A DNA stretch of 64,000 nt from Symsagittifera roscoffensis (lineage: Eukaryota > Xenacoelomorpha > Acoela > Convolutidae). Below are positions 21,401-29,095 of the stretch, piece after piece. The translations under genes and the position numbers were made by a program. Location of the stretch: positions 45,681,225-45,745,224 of the forward strand of contig NC_087066.1 of NCBI RefSeq assembly GCF_963678635.1, written 5' to 3'. Position 1 is the first letter of the stretch; the number at the start of each line of letters is the position of its first letter. The notes under the pieces are model-generated. The model was not told the origin of the DNA and made no database searches. It was given only the letters and a program-made list of their open reading frames with translations.

Positions 21401-22450
21401 ATCACACTATGTCATTTATATAACATTAAACACAAATCACGTACATCTCATGCACCTTGGACAAACGGCTTAGTCGAAGGTATGAACCGTTCATTACAAG
21501 AATATCTTAGATGTATCATCAACGGAAATGATACAAAATATACCGAATGGTCAGCAGATGTAAAATTATTTCCCTTAGCATATAATTCACAAATAACGAC
21601 AACTTTAGGAATGTCACCATACGAAATGGTTTTTAACCAAAAGCCACGCAAACCAATAATGTTTAGAGCAAATTCTCATAAAAACGCACAAGGTTATTGT
21701 CAACCAAATAAAGACTCAATTTGTTATAACCTACCTTTACATACACACGATGAAGATCATTTTCATCACCCACAAATTCTTAAACTAGCCTCCGGTACAC
21801 ACACCGAATGGATTCTAAATAGAGATAAAAAACACAATGAAATTTATCAAAAAATAACAAAAAAGTTGTTACAAAGACAAAACATTAATGAACAAATCAA
21901 TTCACGTTTTACACCAGCCTCCGAATTAAAAATTGGAACATTTGTTTTAATACCTAATTTTAATACACAAAAAGGAATTTCTAAAAAATTACAACCCCTT
22001 CGAAAAGGACCATACCAAATAATTGCAAAACCCACTGATGTCACATATAAAATTACCGACTCAAACAAAAAAGAAATCGTTCAACATCGAAACAACCTAT
22101 TACCTTATTACCCAAAAGAATACGCACTCCGCGAATTAACTCAATTATATTCTTTCACAGGATTAAAAATCATTCAAAATGAACCACATCTGAAAAACAC
22201 AGAACAAAATGATAACCCCACCGAAAATAAAAACACAAAACCAATCGCCACCAAAAACATTGCACAAAACCATAAAGAATCCCCAAAACAAAGAAAAAAT
22301 AGAAAAATGACCGAACAAATAATACCCCAAGAACAAATCGACAAATCAGAAAATAGAAAAACAACAAGACTCCGAAATCAACCACGTAAAAACTATAAAA
22401 TATTCATCCCCCAATCTAAAATTTTAAAGAAAGTAGAATTTCAAAAGTAA
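18419..22450 (+). CDS. pol: Pol: reverse transcriptase, RNase H, integrase
   Basis: The ORF encodes 1343 residues. RT occupies about 160-430, with VLDARY (Asp about 241) and the catalytic YLDD (Asp 342 and 343). RNase H starts at CDASNFGIGAALLQ (Asp 489), has TDHKPI near 558 and ends around LPDTLSR. A linker of roughly 200 residues follows. Integrase has a zinc-binding H-H-C-C (HTQNIKGH, then CNDCIVC near 887) and the catalytic triad D924, D984 and E1020, with exactly 35 residues between the last two (DD35E). A GPY/F-type module (LRKGPYQI) lies near 1195. No chromodomain is seen; the last 140 residues are basic and low-complexity. All catalytic residues are intact. Confidence 0.97.
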   Translation: MSEFEFKPIHKFFKITISSIKYLKNSNSDIISLHVYNNTPYQVTLPLGLLGYCETNATISPIHEKAYRVNNILQLLDICQSTILNEELSINNIISNENRNTDYFTKTPYFKPTFNISNYTEDQQKFLTMFNFQHSQITQDEFEKLAKQLIEYSSVYATSKFDVGKISSSLHLPLKPDAVFKKQRASKVPIHLHDKVNRLLDILEQYNIISPVNKEEQPKGNTFINPVIILAKGESLKIVLDARYLNSLIDESKCNWPIEPIQVILTKINGKYFTTADMNSAYNQMPLDEQSRRLTQFVIGNQQYEFNRLFYGISIGPAAFSAFMSKIFRPLILKKNAITYLDDVFMQSQTKDEMFNVLEKYHQILQNENLKAAPDKSHFFLTRVKFLGHNIERKTITPLKSRIDAIQKLQPPTNKKKIQEFLGMLNFLSKYVYKMQLYLRPFYNILRQQNNFEWNTEHQTRFEEIKKLLTEQISNTIPDSNQPFYAMCDASNFGIGAALLQSHNGTNKMNLISANSRLFTQAELRLSTLMRECTAIIYTLTEYEFLILGSKHPTVLFTDHKPIIFLFTQKSNPNHRVYRFQLILMKFPNLHIVWTAGKNLALPDTLSRNTPPELLTRKTTVEIPKNIKFYLAENETSPRLECKYAVKTDIEQSQINNLQHFPLYLDCQNNHYEVDLLGTSTFKPIPYSQWIKNNTQQKRTKQHLPKKDHFPLIEKEDLTDKINLSGPQTNDSKYTINQVFDLHDPLDTIPLSKLEIENIFLPPTEIITISTLKQYQNLDPVIRQLKSWHKYKTKPIKADSTILGNKTLLRYFRKFNNTTINENTDLLEYNLNESTVPCLPLSMILIAFNISHTQNIKGHSGSEKTYSNFIQNFYFPNAPIWIKVLCNDCIVCQLNKPYPNQKQIAQKQDFKGQSLYFNHRISFDTKGPISPSSEGNSYIMVIVDAFTHYVALNPVPHCNAYYAYTTLYEHWIAKFGLPEILVTDNGTEFINNEIITLCHLYNIKHKSRTSHAPWTNGLVEGMNRSLQEYLRCIINGNDTKYTEWSADVKLFPLAYNSQITTTLGMSPYEMVFNQKPRKPIMFRANSHKNAQGYCQPNKDSICYNLPLHTHDEDHFHHPQILKLASGTHTEWILNRDKKHNEIYQKITKKLLQRQNINEQINSRFTPASELKIGTFVLIPNFNTQKGISKKLQPLRKGPYQIIAKPTDVTYKITDSNKKEIVQHRNNLLPYYPKEYALRELTQLYSFTGLKIIQNEPHLKNTEQNDNPTENKNTKPIATKNIAQNHKESPKQRKNRKMTEQIIPQEQIDKSENRKTTRLRNQPRKNYKIFIPQSKILKKVEFQK

Positions 22451-23047
22451 TTTTAACATTTGCTTCACAATCTTGAAACCTCCGAAACATTTTTCATTTA
22501 CATTTTTCAAAATAACATGCTGACAAGTACGTAATAATTCTAGTTCAAAATAGACCAATAGGATTCATCCAATCCGTCACTTTCTCTAACTCAAACTAAG
22601 ACCAATTAGACGAATCATATAGAACTCCAGGCACATCTATAACTATAACTTGACGACCTCCAGGTCAAAAATAAGCAAACCACTCCAACTTGACAACTAA
22701 AATAAATATCACCATAATACCGTACCCCTCCCTTATCTAATAACCCAAAGATCAACAATATTTCCCCAACTCAGACCACGAATACCCCCAAAGCAAATTT
22801 GTTAACTTAGCCTAAAGTAACAAAATGAACATTTTAATTAGCCTAAAGTATAAAAATCTCACCATACCCCGGATCATTTGACAAACAAAAATAAAGAAAA
22901 AGACGACCTCCCAGTCACCATGAAAATTGCCCCCAACAATTTTTTACAAAACTCAACCCACTTGTCAAAAAACTAATAAATAATCCGACCACACTAGAAA
23001 ATCGCCTCAAACAGCAAAAAATATTCGACCAAGAGATCATTTCTTAA
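22451..23047 (+). other. Non-coding spacer between pol and the small membrane ORFs
   Basis: About 600 bp without an ORF. TTAGCCTAAAGTA occurs twice (near 22806 and 22839), and TTGACGACCTCCAGGTCAA near 22651 could form a small hairpin. It may contain splice acceptors for downstream genes. Confidence 0.4.
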
Positions 23048-23278
23048 ATGCTCTTCTCTCAATCAGTTACTCAAATACTCATAAATCTTAAACATTTTTT
23101 TACAATACTTGAAACCTTTATAATATTTCTTTTTGATATACTTGAATCTTTTCTAATAATCCTAATCATTTTTTGTAACATTTTTTTAATTTTCTACACT
23201 ATACTAGAACTATTCCTCCAACTTTCCAAAACCCTTGATTATATCCACAGGTACGATTTATACAACTTGTCTAAATGA
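23048..23278 (+). CDS. Small hydrophobic protein (76 residues)
   Basis: Starting at the ATG at 23048, almost the whole chain is Ile/Leu/Phe-rich with probable membrane helices over about residues 15-60 and a short polar end. Its TGA overlaps the ATG of the next small ORF as ATGA (23275-23278). It is unlike any protein I recognise. A viroporin-like or accessory membrane role is only a guess. Confidence 0.4.
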   Translation: MLFSQSVTQILINLKHFFTILETFIIFLFDILESFLIILIIFCNIFLIFYTILELFLQLSKTLDYIHRYDLYNLSK

Positions 23279-23463
23279 TACGAACAATTTTCAGTAGAAC
23301 CGATATTTTTTTATTGTTTGTAATTTTCATAACATTTTTATCATCCCTCATTTTGACAATATGTAAATGTATAAAGAAAGCAATCTTCACATTTGCCCTA
23401 GCAACAATCCTTCTAATTCTTTTTTTGGAAGAATACTATAATAAACATAAACCTTCCCACTAA
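23275..23463 (+). CDS. Small two-helix membrane protein (62 residues)
   Basis: The ATG at 23275 overlaps the previous stop codon (ATGA). Two hydrophobic segments (about residues 10-28 and 37-50) are separated by a KCIKKA hairpin-like turn, and the chain ends in a polar tail. Coupled termination and reinitiation with the upstream ORF is suggested by the overlap. Function unknown. Confidence 0.4.
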   Translation: MIRTIFSRTDIFLLFVIFITFLSSLILTICKCIKKAIFTFALATILLILFLEEYYNKHKPSH

Positions 23464-23471
23464 AGTAATAA

Positions 23472-24605
23472 TTCAAAAAACCATCAAAAATTGCTACCCA
23501 ACAGTCACAGAATCAGTCTTCACCGACATCATCCCAAGATAACCAAACACCACCTTCAACTACTCAAAATCCTCAAACATCTACACGAATTTCTTTCCAA
23601 GACAATCCATACACTTTTGAAGAACGACATGCTCGTTTATCAGAACCACTAGAACCAGTTCAACGACAAGCACCTTTAAGCGAACCAACATATAACCTAT
23701 ACCCAACACTACCACAGGAACTAAGTAGAATAAGAAATTCTAGTCAAAACCAAAATACAGTCGAAATAAATAGACAAATTATACATCCTCGACGAAACAG
23801 AAATCTTCAAACTCCCCGAGTTCATTTTGATATACCTCAATCCCCATCACAAAACACTCCAGAAAACCCCATTGGAATATTACCAGAAACCCCTACGCTT
23901 CTTTCACAACGTAGCACCTCAAGCCTACCATCAGATTACTTAGGTTCAACACCAACATCTGAGCAAATACGTGAAAATCCTTTCAACCCTACAAACCAAA
24001 CATCACGATTTCCATATTGGACTACACATTCATTTACACAAGGTGAACCAAATTTAGTCAATGACCCCATAGATATTTCTACGGATACAACAACATCCTC
24101 ATCACTACCAGAAACATTATCACTACCATCAACACCATCAATAAGCAAGATTTCACCACCACCTTTTAACTTAAATTTTCCAAATAATCTCGACGCCAGA
24201 TATCGAGAACAATCATCAATAAATATTCCTTTAAGACTAGATTGGAATACATTTACAGCACCTCCACCACTATTTGGACAACATCAAGAAAGTAACCGCC
24301 TTCATAACTGGGCACTTAATAGATTACAATATCGCCAAGATATTCACAACGATATCCGTGATCACAATATTCAAATACTCCAACAAAACAGTTTACAATT
24401 AAAGTTTGAAATCACAGTTAAGTTAAATAATATTACCCAACATCCCTACCCATCAAATCCACCTAACATAACAGCTCAATCACTACCACCACCGTTTATA
24501 ACTACTGAAGTAATATACAAATACGACAGATATACCAAAAACACAATTGGCTACATTACATTTTATAATCCATACTCAGGATTATCATACACATGTATAT
24601 TCTAA
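23472..24605 (+). CDS. ATG-less 377-codon ORF, function unknown
   Basis: The frame is open from just after a TAA at 23469-23471 to the TAA at 24603-24605, and I found no in-frame ATG. Residues about 1-235 are rich in Pro, Ser, Thr, Gln and Asn; the last 140 or so look more structured (LDWNTFTAPPPLFGQ, then NRLHNWALNRLQYRQ and a polar C-terminus with CIF). It overlaps the env start by 13 bases. A frame this long in AT-rich DNA is unlikely by chance, so it is probably expressed by splicing to an upstream start, by a non-AUG start, or as part of a larger product. Composition resembles the N-terminal part of the ORF at 27208. Confidence 0.65.
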   Translation, partial: FKKPSKIATQQSQNQSSPTSSQDNQTPPSTTQNPQTSTRISFQDNPYTFEERHARLSEPLEPVQRQAPLSEPTYNLYPTLPQELSRIRNSSQNQNTVEINRQIIHPRRNRNLQTPRVHFDIPQSPSQNTPENPIGILPETPTLLSQRSTSSLPSDYLGSTPTSEQIRENPFNPTNQTSRFPYWTTHSFTQGEPNLVNDPIDISTDTTTSSSLPETLSLPSTPSISKISPPPFNLNFPNNLDARYREQSSINIPLRLDWNTFTAPPPLFGQHQESNRLHNWALNRLQYRQDIHNDIRDHNIQILQQNSLQLKFEITVKLNNITQHPYPSNPPNITAQSLPPPFITTEVIYKYDRYTKNTIGYITFYNPYSGLSYTCIF

Positions 24606-27211
24606 AATTATTAATTTTTCTCCAACTCCTTTTTCTAGTAATCTCAAATCAAAACATTAACCCTTCCCCTCGTACAGGACCACAAGATTTACTAGTAACA
24701 CATTACGATTGTGAAGAAAATGAACAAAAAACACTACATAAATATGCAATAAATCAAGTATCACAATGTGAAACAGAACCACAAGCTATAGAAACCACAG
24801 ATGTAATAGCAACACTCTATTCAAAAGCCCGAGCAACAACAGTTACAGGTTATAAATTTACAGCAACATTTTCCGAAAAGAAAGTACATTGTTCACAAGT
24901 CTCGAACGGAAACAAAAACCGACTTGACCATGAATCATTCTATCAGAGTAATATAGAACGTCTTTTACATCTCAATCCCGACGATTGTAAAAATGAATTA
25001 CTTAGACTAAACATCACACAAAATAAAAACTCCGCTAGAAAGTTAGTTAATTTTCAAGTTTTTCCAGACTCTGTACATCAATCACAACTTGAAAGACACC
25101 AAGGACATATAAAACTAGACGAAAAATACCCGTATAACGGCGCACACGGACGATTAACCTATGACCTACACGATAAACATTGGATACCACACATTGGTAT
25201 AAATGACCCATCAAACTGCAAAGCAGACACAAAAAATAAAGGATACCAAGAAATAATGTTTTTCGATTGGAAAATACAACTCGAAAAAATACAACTAACA
25301 CGAGATTTATCAGATAATACAATGATCTATCAAGGAATCCGATTACCTTGTAAAAATGATCAAGGTTATTGCGACCCTACAACGAGAACACAAGCAACAA
25401 TTGTTTGGTTCCCCGAAGATACATGTACCACATTTCAAGTAGCAAAAATACACGCTCGTATGATAAAATTTCACGAAAAATATTTTATACAATCAATTCC
25501 ATATGAACAAGTCCATCCATCACGAAAACTAAGTTCTAATTTTAGAAACATAGACAATATAGAAAATAAATTGACACGTTTTCAAATATATCAAGAAACA
25601 GAACTTGCATGTAAATACAGAAACCCACTTCACAGAACACAATACTCTGAAATATTAGTTGAATACGAAAAAGGATTCGACATGACCACTGGAAAAGTAA
25701 AAATCGACCCATATGCCACTGGTCATCCTCTAAACGAAGGAACATCCTATATACCAGTTAATTTTGAAAAAAGCAACGGACAACCTGGTGGACATCTAAA
25801 ACCCCATGACACCAGAAGCACACGCTTACAAGAATTATCACTAATGAATACTACATATTTCGGTAATATCCACTATGATATTCATTTAGATATGAAACTA
25901 GATTATACAATTAGCCGAATTTTTCAAGAAATGTCACTCTCCGAATTAGAAACACTACACCAACTATGCGAATTAGAACGAACACAAATATTACAATCAC
26001 TTGCACTAGCAGTATTAAAAATACCCTATGCAGGATACTTATTATCTGGAAATAGATCAAATTTTTTAGACTATGAAGGAAACATCTTATGGTTTTATAC
26101 TTGTACTAAAAAAGTATCACCACTATACGTTTTTGAAGATAAACGATGTTATAAAAGAATCCCTATCTTTTATAAGAATAAAGTACATTTCGTGGATACA
26201 CTTTCACGAAGAACCTATTTCTGGGATACCGCAGTCCCATGTGGATCAGAAAACAGCCACAATGTAGTACAACTAAACCCTGATGAAAATAAATATTATC
26301 TTCTCACTCCATATCCCACATTAATGCAATCCCTCAAAAAATTTTCACCAGAAAGCATTCGCGCTATTGCTCGAAACCCAAATATAGACTTACAATCAAT
26401 AGGAATCTATTCAAAATCAGATATTCAACATCACATTAGAACACAACAATTCCAAGAATTATTAACACAAATGGACACTATACAAAGACAATCAATAGAC
26501 CAAAATTTACGCAAACTTGCAGAAACCGCAGGATTTGCCGATATCTACACGCAAGACTATAGCGGATATTTTAAAGACATTAAAGATTATATATATCTAA
26601 ACGGTGAAAAATACCGTCCCCAAGATATATCACCAATTAACATTTTTAGCTTTGTTACACTCAAAAATGAGATCCTCGATTTTCTAGGATGGCCCTACTA
26701 CATCTTAGAAAAATTGACTATTTTATACGCAATGTTTAACTTTATTGGATTTCTTTTCTCACTTTTAAAAGGAATCTATAACACATGTGCTATACACACA
26801 CAAGTCAATAGACAAGCAAGTGTAGCACGCATACTATTTGCAGGATTTTTTGGAATCTTTTCTACATCTATAAACAAAATTCTTTTAGACGCACAAATAA
26901 AGGAATATAACACAAAAATAGCAACACGACAAAATACATACGACGAAGAACATAACAATGTAGACATAACGCCAACGGCACCACAATTACCACCCCTACC
27001 AAATAACCATCCACTATCCCTAGTCCCACGAAATTTTCGAAATTTAGCCATCACACATAATCCAAATTTTCGACTCACCACATCACAAAGTCCCATCCAA
27101 CATATAATGACACACCAGTCACAAGATGATAATACTTATGAACAAATTATTGAACAACCCCATACCACCGCTTTTCAGTCTCAAAATAATCATTTTTTTA
27201 GCCCACGATGA
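24593..27211 (+). CDS. env: Envelope-like membrane glycoprotein
   Basis: The protein has 872 residues. Residues 1-18 form a clear signal peptide (LLIFLQLLFLVIS). The ectodomain to about 690 contains 13 Cys and three N-glycosylation sequons (NIT, NTT, NRS). A hydrophobic anchor at about 708-729 is followed by a Cys, a second hydrophobic segment near 746-760, and a tail of about 110 residues. The tail has a PTAP motif at 794-797, the late-domain signal that recruits Tsg101 in retroviruses. No furin site is obvious. The YDC near residue 40 and the CG-then-H pattern near 600 faintly recall glycoproteins of BEL/Pao elements and chuviruses, but the fusion class is undecided. A possible splice acceptor (CTCAG, ending 24579) lies 13 bases before the ATG. 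Confidence 0.8.
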   Translation: MYILKLLIFLQLLFLVISNQNINPSPRTGPQDLLVTHYDCEENEQKTLHKYAINQVSQCETEPQAIETTDVIATLYSKARATTVTGYKFTATFSEKKVHCSQVSNGNKNRLDHESFYQSNIERLLHLNPDDCKNELLRLNITQNKNSARKLVNFQVFPDSVHQSQLERHQGHIKLDEKYPYNGAHGRLTYDLHDKHWIPHIGINDPSNCKADTKNKGYQEIMFFDWKIQLEKIQLTRDLSDNTMIYQGIRLPCKNDQGYCDPTTRTQATIVWFPEDTCTTFQVAKIHARMIKFHEKYFIQSIPYEQVHPSRKLSSNFRNIDNIENKLTRFQIYQETELACKYRNPLHRTQYSEILVEYEKGFDMTTGKVKIDPYATGHPLNEGTSYIPVNFEKSNGQPGGHLKPHDTRSTRLQELSLMNTTYFGNIHYDIHLDMKLDYTISRIFQEMSLSELETLHQLCELERTQILQSLALAVLKIPYAGYLLSGNRSNFLDYEGNILWFYTCTKKVSPLYVFEDKRCYKRIPIFYKNKVHFVDTLSRRTYFWDTAVPCGSENSHNVVQLNPDENKYYLLTPYPTLMQSLKKFSPESIRAIARNPNIDLQSIGIYSKSDIQHHIRTQQFQELLTQMDTIQRQSIDQNLRKLAETAGFADIYTQDYSGYFKDIKDYIYLNGEKYRPQDISPINIFSFVTLKNEILDFLGWPYYILEKLTILYAMFNFIGFLFSLLKGIYNTCAIHTQVNRQASVARILFAGFFGIFSTSINKILLDAQIKEYNTKIATRQNTYDEEHNNVDITPTAPQLPPLPNNHPLSLVPRNFRNLAITHNPNFRLTTSQSPIQHIMTHQSQDDNTYEQIIEQPHTTAFQSQNNHFFSPR

Positions 27212-29013
27212 GCCGCCAACTTGGATCACTACACCGATCAAATTCCCACCCAACCAATCTTACCTCTCCAATCCCAATAATACCACTTTTTGCTTTTCCG
27301 CCACCCGATTTTCCATCTAGTAATGTAACATCAGGCATGAATTCCGACACTAATTCACACATCTCAGTTTTATATTCCATCTCACAACTCAATAACCCGA
27401 ATATTGAAACCCCCGATGAATTCGCCGACTCAGAACCATCCCCATCCAATAATTTTCATAACTCTTCTAATTTTTCTCAACCCCCTTTTCAACCCATATT
27501 ATCCAATAACCCTGACCCAATTACTCCCACACCCTCTTATGCTTCCCAAGTTACCCCAACCTACTCCTCATACCATTCTGACCAATCATCTCATTCTCCA
27601 GACACCCCCCGAATCTCCCCAGAGCTAGATAATTTTATTACCCTTCAACAACAACCCTACCACCTTAATACCCCAACCATAAACCAAATCTCCTCCACAA
27701 TAAATTCATCCAACCCCCCTACCCCTACACCCTCTTCAAATTATACTGAATCATTAGCACCATCATCCACATCAACTGAATCTTCACTCAACACTAATAG
27801 AGCTTACCGCACTTTTAAAAGAAAGTTCCCCAACCATCCTTTCCCAGCAAAACCAGGAACAGCCCGTGAATACATCAACCACCCCAAGCATACTAACACA
27901 AAAGAATTTTTAGCCATCACCTTACCCTCATTCCCACAATACACCTTAAACACCCCCCACGACACTAACGAAACACGCAACTTTGTAGATGAATACGTTT
28001 TAATGCCCACTCTCTCTTGGACCTCATATTATCATTTTACTAACCCTCTTTGCTTACCTTTATCTAACACACACATCGATATAGAGCGAAATACGGACAT
28101 GCTATATCGACTCACTACACCACTAACCGCTAGACAATTTACTTACGTTGGATATAAAAAATCACTAAAAACACACACTGCACCTAGAGCTAACGAATAT
28201 ACACTCGAATACTATGATCACAACATCATCAGAGCTAACCAAGATCAATTCTTAGACGACGATCGCTTCGCTAATCCACAAATTACCGAGAAATTTTTCA
28301 TCAAGACACCATATATATTTACACTAAACATCTTCGACCGAAAGTTTGATCACATTATTTCAGAAGCACTAACAGACACACAAGCATACGAAAGTTTTAA
28401 AGAACGCTTCCAAATATTTTCACTAACCTTTCATTTCCTTGCACCACACGAAAGAGATTTACACTGCTCACACGATATTATGTTGCGCACTAAACAAACC
28501 CACACATATAGTTATTATCGCTTCATCCAAAATCACTTTGACCTACACACACCCTCTAGACAACCACACCATCGATTTCAATTCATTAATTCCAAATACA
28601 CTTCACCATTTTTCCTAAATTTCACATATTGTATTAAAGACACTAACCTCCATGGTATTCTTCGTAATTATGACCCCATAACCCAAATGTACATCTTCTG
28701 TCCCATCACCAAGACCTTCAACGCCGAAGAATCCCGACCCTTCCTTATCCCGCACGAGTTTGTACAACCTATAGAAATCCCAATTTTAGAATTCATCCAC
28801 AACACTAAATTCAATCACAAATTATATAATCTAATCCAAAACACACCTTATGAGTTTGCAGTTGGCACTGAAGAACTAACCACTATCAAGGCACTCCAAT
28901 TGCTTTGGCCACTGCTTCAGACTAAAAATATCATCCGCATCTTAGCTAAACTACTAACAACTTCAGAACTAATTCACGACATCTTCCCCCACGGTTTTTT
29001 CCCCGACGACTAA
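27208..29013 (+). CDS. Unknown 601-residue protein downstream of env
   Basis: The ATG overlaps the env stop as ATGA (27208-27211), so translation may be coupled to env. Residues 1-200 are Ser/Pro/Thr/Asn-rich and probably disordered. A basic patch (RTFKRKFPNH) lies near 198-208. Residues about 215-601 look like one or more folded domains with many aromatic and hydrophobic residues (FLAPHERDLHCSHDI, FLNFTYCIKDTNLHG) and an LLWPLL-type C-terminal helix. No signal peptide or membrane segment is seen. No family is recognised. The position after env resembles that of accessory genes of complex retroviruses. Confidence 0.7.
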   Translation: MSRQLGSLHRSNSHPTNLTSPIPIIPLFAFPPPDFPSSNVTSGMNSDTNSHISVLYSISQLNNPNIETPDEFADSEPSPSNNFHNSSNFSQPPFQPILSNNPDPITPTPSYASQVTPTYSSYHSDQSSHSPDTPRISPELDNFITLQQQPYHLNTPTINQISSTINSSNPPTPTPSSNYTESLAPSSTSTESSLNTNRAYRTFKRKFPNHPFPAKPGTAREYINHPKHTNTKEFLAITLPSFPQYTLNTPHDTNETRNFVDEYVLMPTLSWTSYYHFTNPLCLPLSNTHIDIERNTDMLYRLTTPLTARQFTYVGYKKSLKTHTAPRANEYTLEYYDHNIIRANQDQFLDDDRFANPQITEKFFIKTPYIFTLNIFDRKFDHIISEALTDTQAYESFKERFQIFSLTFHFLAPHERDLHCSHDIMLRTKQTHTYSYYRFIQNHFDLHTPSRQPHHRFQFINSKYTSPFFLNFTYCIKDTNLHGILRNYDPITQMYIFCPITKTFNAEESRPFLIPHEFVQPIEIPILEFIHNTKFNHKLYNLIQNTPYEFAVGTEELTTIKALQLLWPLLQTKNIIRILAKLLTTSELIHDIFPHGFFPDD

Positions 29014-29016
29014 CAG

Positions 29017-29095
29017 GTAAGTATGAATTAAATGAATATTACTAACTAATTAAAATATTAAAAAACTCACCATACTTTATTCATGTTTTCTTTAG
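29017..29095 (+). other. Consensus 79-bp intron in the 3' untranslated region
   Basis: Three bases after the stop of the 601-residue ORF comes CAG/GTAAGT. TACTAAC follows at about 29039 as a perfect branch-point sequence, and TTTTCTTTAG closes at 29095. All three signals match consensus at spacing suitable for a short intron. It would be lost from any genomic copy made from spliced RNA, so retention implies the genomic RNA is exported unspliced. Confidence 0.65.

Noticed and set aside
24593..27211. Assigning the envelope to a specific fusion class or virus family
   Set aside because: Only weak motif resemblance (YDC, CG-H) is visible; a profile or structure search is needed before naming a class.
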